Origin: Candidatus Margulisiibacteriota bacterium
Lineage (GTDB): Bacteria; Margulisbacteria; Riflemargulisbacteria; GWF2-39-127
Assembly: GCA_003242895.1 (NCBI GenBank)
Contig: QKMY01000045.1
Coordinates: forward strand, 62,001-126,000
DNA length: 64,000 bases
Direction: 5' to 3'
How positions within the stretch are numbered: position 1 is the stretch's first letter; each line of letters opens with the position of its first letter. The position numbers and the translations under genes are program-made. The notes below the pieces were generated by a model, which saw only the letters and a list, made by a program, of their open reading frames with translations, ran no database searches and was not told the DNA's origin. Positions 61,592 to 64,000 of this stretch are shown in pieces.

Positions 61592-63232
61592 ATGAAAAAA
61601 GAATGGTTTATAGGTTTTGTGGCGGGAGCAGTCCTGCTCATGGCCGGGTGCGGTCAACTGAACAAACAACATATGGACACGGATATCACAGCTCCTGCGC
61701 TTGCGACCCAGTGTACCGAAAAAGTCATTGCCAGTACGAATGTAAAAATGAAGCTTAACCCTGCCGGGCCGGGAGGGATGAGAGTTTTATCAGTTTCGGA
61801 AGAAGTAACCACAAAAACGATCGAGATAGGGGGAAATGTCCCTAATTTCGGGCAGTTCTATGTTACCGGGAATATTACCTTTAATGTCACTGCTCAGTCC
61901 TGGACAGAGGCAGATGGATATATCATGTACGCGATCAACTATAATGACCTGACCAGCGAAGATCTCGAACGGGTCTACGTGCGTGCGTACATGCTCGATA
62001 CTGACGGACTGCGCGGCAAGGTCGTGACCTCAAGTGTCTTACCATTACAGGTGAAAGCGTACAACAACTTCAGTTATACGAACCTCACCGGCACTGCGCT
62101 CACGATGAATACCTGGGAGAAGCCATTCTCTAATGTAATCGACCATATGCAGCCGCTCAAGTTCCGAGCTGATTTCACGAATGCGTTATCTCAGGAATAC
62201 GGGGGGACTATTGTTTTTGAGTTGGTGCGGGTGGAGAATGTCGATGATGATACTACGCCACCGGGAATGCCGAGCAGTTTTACGGTTGCTTCAACTGCAA
62301 ATGCAGCAGGTATTCAGACTGTTACGCTAGGTTGGATTAATCCAACAGATCTTGATTTTGCTGGGGTAGAAATAAGGAGAAGTATCACCGGATATCCGCA
62401 AAGCGTATCAGATGGAATCTCAATCTATTCTGGGTCAAGTTCATCAAAGGTTGATGCCAATAATATTTCAAGCCAAACAACTTATTATTACAGTATCTTT
62501 GCAAAAGATAATAATAACAACTGGTCTTCGGCTGCAACAGCTTCTGTAACGCCGTATTTAGATTCTTATACAAAATTGTTATTGCATATGGATGGAGGTA
62601 GTATTGATGACTCTTCCTTAGCCAATCAGACGATCAACGTAAATGGCAGCGTAACACAAGTATCCTCTCCTGCCCACTGGGGTAATATTGGATCATTTAG
62701 CTCCCCCAATTATTTATCGGTAGCAGATTCCGAGGATTGGAATTTCGCTGCAGACGATTTTACAATTGATGGTTGGGTTTATCCCAACAATCTTTCAAAT
62801 TATTCAACAGATGTTTATAGCAGCAGATTTACTATTTGCACTCAAGGTACAGGTTATGGCGCCTTTAGTCTGTTTATGTATAAAGATAATAATGTGATTT
62901 ATCTTATTTTCACTGCTTCAACGTCAGGCACTACCTGGGATATCAATACCGGCTATGTAACCGTCAACATAACCGAGAACAGCTGGAATCATATTGCAGC
63001 GGTAAGAAATGGGAATGCTTTTAGTCTTTATGTTAATGGTTTACAGGTAGGTTCAGCTACTTCATCCGGTACGATAATTAATTCAACTGCGGTACTGAAT
63101 ATAGGGAAATACTCAAATCCACCTAATAATGATTACAGATATGCAAAAGGCTACATTGACGAATTTCGCATCTCCAAAGGGATCTCACGTTGGACAGGCT
63201 CGACATTTGACGTTCCGACAGCACCGTATTAA
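61592..63232 (+). CDS. Lipoprotein with fibronectin type III-like and LamG (concanavalin-like) domains
   Basis: 546 residues. Signal peptide with lipobox LLMAGC (Cys 20), so it is lipid-anchored. After an N-terminal region of unknown fold (about 40-215), an FN3-like domain (PGMPSSFTVASTANAAG to ASVTPY, about 225-325) precedes a LamG/pentraxin-like domain (about 328-546): LLLHMDGGSIDDSS, DFTIDGWVYPNN, NSWNHIAAVRNGNAFSLYVNG, and GYIDEFRISKGISRW. Such proteins bind carbohydrate or protein partners at the cell surface. Strong own promoter and ribosome binding site. A 12-bp stem palindrome follows the stop by 11 bases. Confidence 0.85.
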   Translation: MKKEWFIGFVAGAVLLMAGCGQLNKQHMDTDITAPALATQCTEKVIASTNVKMKLNPAGPGGMRVLSVSEEVTTKTIEIGGNVPNFGQFYVTGNITFNVTAQSWTEADGYIMYAINYNDLTSEDLERVYVRAYMLDTDGLRGKVVTSSVLPLQVKAYNNFSYTNLTGTALTMNTWEKPFSNVIDHMQPLKFRADFTNALSQEYGGTIVFELVRVENVDDDTTPPGMPSSFTVASTANAAGIQTVTLGWINPTDLDFAGVEIRRSITGYPQSVSDGISIYSGSSSSKVDANNISSQTTYYYSIFAKDNNNNWSSAATASVTPYLDSYTKLLLHMDGGSIDDSSLANQTINVNGSVTQVSSPAHWGNIGSFSSPNYLSVADSEDWNFAADDFTIDGWVYPNNLSNYSTDVYSSRFTICTQGTGYGAFSLFMYKDNNVIYLIFTASTSGTTWDINTGYVTVNITENSWNHIAAVRNGNAFSLYVNGLQVGSATSSGTIINSTAVLNIGKYSNPPNNDYRYAKGYIDEFRISKGISRWTGSTFDVPTAPY

Positions 63233-63243
63233 TTAATTTCTTT

Positions 63244-63271
63244 GTAGAGACGCACAGCCGTGCGTCTCTAC
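63244..63271. repeat. Perfect palindrome with 12-bp stem after the lipoprotein gene
   Basis: GTAGAGACGCAC (63244-63255), loop AGCC, GTGCGTCTCTAC (63260-63271). Sequences of the GTAGAGACGCnC type are widespread bacterial intergenic repeats. No T tract follows, so it is not a classical terminator. The 63272-63360 stretch shows nothing else. Confidence 0.65.
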
Positions 63272-63360
63272 GCTTTACATTCCTACAGACAAACTACAGA
63301 CACATTCGCAGATATGCAGCCTGTAACTTGTCAAGCGAATTGACTATTCAATAAAGGTAT

Positions 63361-63383
63361 TCTAAATCCCAGAGGGATTTAGA
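63361..63383. repeat. Perfect hairpin at the left flank of the DUF559 element
   Basis: TCTAAATCC (63361-63369) pairs with GGATTTAGA (63375-63383) around a 5-base loop. It lies immediately outside the left terminal inverted repeat of the DUF559 element. Confidence 0.45.
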
Positions 63384-63394
63384 GCAAAATAACA

Positions 63395-63864
63395 TCTCCC
63401 TCGTTGAGGGGGATGTCTTGAGCGAAGCAAAAGACAGGGGGAGTTCGATGCAAAGAGGATTAATCCAAGTCAATTCGAGATTACCATATAATCCTAAATT
63501 AACAGATCGCGCCAAGGAATTACGAAAAAACATGACCAAAGAAGAAAAAAAGCTCTGGTATAATTTTTTATCAAAGACTGACTATCGTTTTCTTAGGCAA
63601 CGACCGATTGACAATTATATTGTTGATTTCTACTGTGCAGAATACAGATTAGTTATTGAAATTGATGGTAGCCATCATTATACTGAAGATGGATTTAAGT
63701 ATGATTCCGTAAGAAGTGAGATTTTATCAGGATATGACATTAAGGTGATTAGATTTACTAATCAGGATATTAATAATAATTTTAATGGGGTATGTCAAAG
63801 AATAAATGACGAACTCCCCCTGTCTTTTGCTGCCGCGAAAGACATCCCCCTCAGGTGAGGGAGA
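63395..63864 (+). mobile_element. DUF559-encoding element with about 52-bp terminal inverted repeats
   Basis: The left end (63395-63446) and the reverse complement of the right end (63811-63864) read alike: TCTCCCTC, a short variable stretch, GAGGGGGATGTCTT, a variable stretch, then GCAAAAGACAGGGGGAGTTC. They enclose a single gene whose ATG follows the left repeat by one base and whose stop is inside the right repeat. No target-site duplication could be defined and no transposase is present, so movement would be in trans or by an unknown process. Confidence 0.75.
63448..63858 (+). CDS. DUF559 (Vsr-like endonuclease fold) protein
   Basis: 136 residues from ATG 63448, which has GGGGGAG six bases upstream; a TTG at 63418 in the same frame lies within the left inverted repeat. 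Family motifs: RAKELRKNMTKEEKKLWYNFL, FLRQRPIDNYIVDFYCAEYRLVIEIDGSHH (the D...ExDG nuclease-like core) and DIKVIRFTNQDI. The fold is related to very-short-patch-repair and restriction endonucleases; activity is not established for the family. The last residues (ELPLSFAAAKDIPLR) are encoded by the right inverted repeat. The gene occurs widely in genomes with the same flanking sequence type. Confidence 0.87.
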   Translation: MQRGLIQVNSRLPYNPKLTDRAKELRKNMTKEEKKLWYNFLSKTDYRFLRQRPIDNYIVDFYCAEYRLVIEIDGSHHYTEDGFKYDSVRSEILSGYDIKVIRFTNQDINNNFNGVCQRINDELPLSFAAAKDIPLR

Positions 63865-64000
63865 TTTTTCTTTAGTTGTCAGTAAATTACCATAGACTGA
63901 TAGCCATGAGATCCAAAGGTCCTTATAAAAGAAATTATTTCAAGTGAACTAGGCGGAGAATCTTTCTATAAATAGCTAGGTTCCATAATCCATTCAAGCA

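Noticed and set aside
1-64000. tRNA, rRNA genes and CRISPR arrays
   Set aside because: Reading the intergenic stretches I found no cloverleaf, rRNA signature or array of identical spaced repeats; a covariance search was not possible.
63871-64000. Gene at the right edge of the window
   Set aside because: No open frame with start signal in the last 130 bases.

Overview
The window reads as chromosomal DNA of a Gram-negative (diderm) bacterium with moderately low GC. It carries a TolC/HlyD/HlyB-type type I secretion system, a Zn/Mn-type ABC importer and a lipobox lipoprotein. The mix of a CdaA-type diadenylate cyclase, a bacterial deoxyhypusine synthase homologue, the citramalate route to isoleucine and a very large surface-glycan island would fit an uncultivated lineage such as Margulisbacteria, Omnitrophota or a relative. 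That placement is an impression, not a result.

Layout. 1-9408: core biosynthesis on the + strand (leuB end, then cimA-lysA-cdaA-panB-cysE-cysS-purU-folE, closely spaced and often overlapping), closed by a terminator. 9424-10530: deoxyhypusine synthase homologue on the - strand. 10701-15984: znuA-znuC-znuB operon, an EamA transporter, a GNAT acetyltransferase and an FMN oxidoreductase of the NMO/FabK family. 16019-19274 (-): a NeuB/SpsE-type synthase and two tandem paralogous GT4 glycosyltransferases. 19381-22284: accessory patch with a MNT/HEPN gene pair between two 242-bp direct repeats (about 96% identical) that each contain a MITE-like palindrome, then an AAA/DUF4143 ATPase. 22297-25519 (+): two overlapping paralogous glycosyltransferases with a shared C-terminal extension. 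25493-35361 (-): a 1056-residue protein made almost wholly of RTX repeats, a terminator, then TolC-, HlyB- and HlyD-like genes and a degenerate histidine kinase with two receiver domains.

35763-61428 is a glycan and nucleotide-sugar island in three blocks. The first (+) holds an aminotransferase and an oxidoreductase. The second (-, 53328 down to 37915) holds methyltransferases, an aminotransferase, a cupin, glycosyltransferases, an SpsF-SpsG fusion, a radical SAM/SPASM protein, a cytidylyltransferase-like/methyltransferase fusion, a split transketolase, an SDR and an ATP-grasp protein. The third (+, 53592-61428) holds a minimal PDH-E1-like alpha/beta pair, an NDP-sugar epimerase, a ColD/RfbH-like DegT enzyme with His in place of the PLP lysine, a GDP-mannose-hydrolase-like Nudix, a CgeB-like glycosyltransferase, an alpha/alpha-toroid protein and two methyltransferases. 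The window ends with a FN3/LamG lipoprotein and a DUF559 gene enclosed in about 52-bp terminal inverted repeats.

The most interesting hypothesis is that the 53592-57432 block (C3-deoxygenating enzyme plus thiamine-dependent two-carbon transferase) makes a branched-chain deoxy sugar. A second thiamine enzyme, the split transketolase at 39888-41668, sits in the same island and may add another two-carbon ketol modification.
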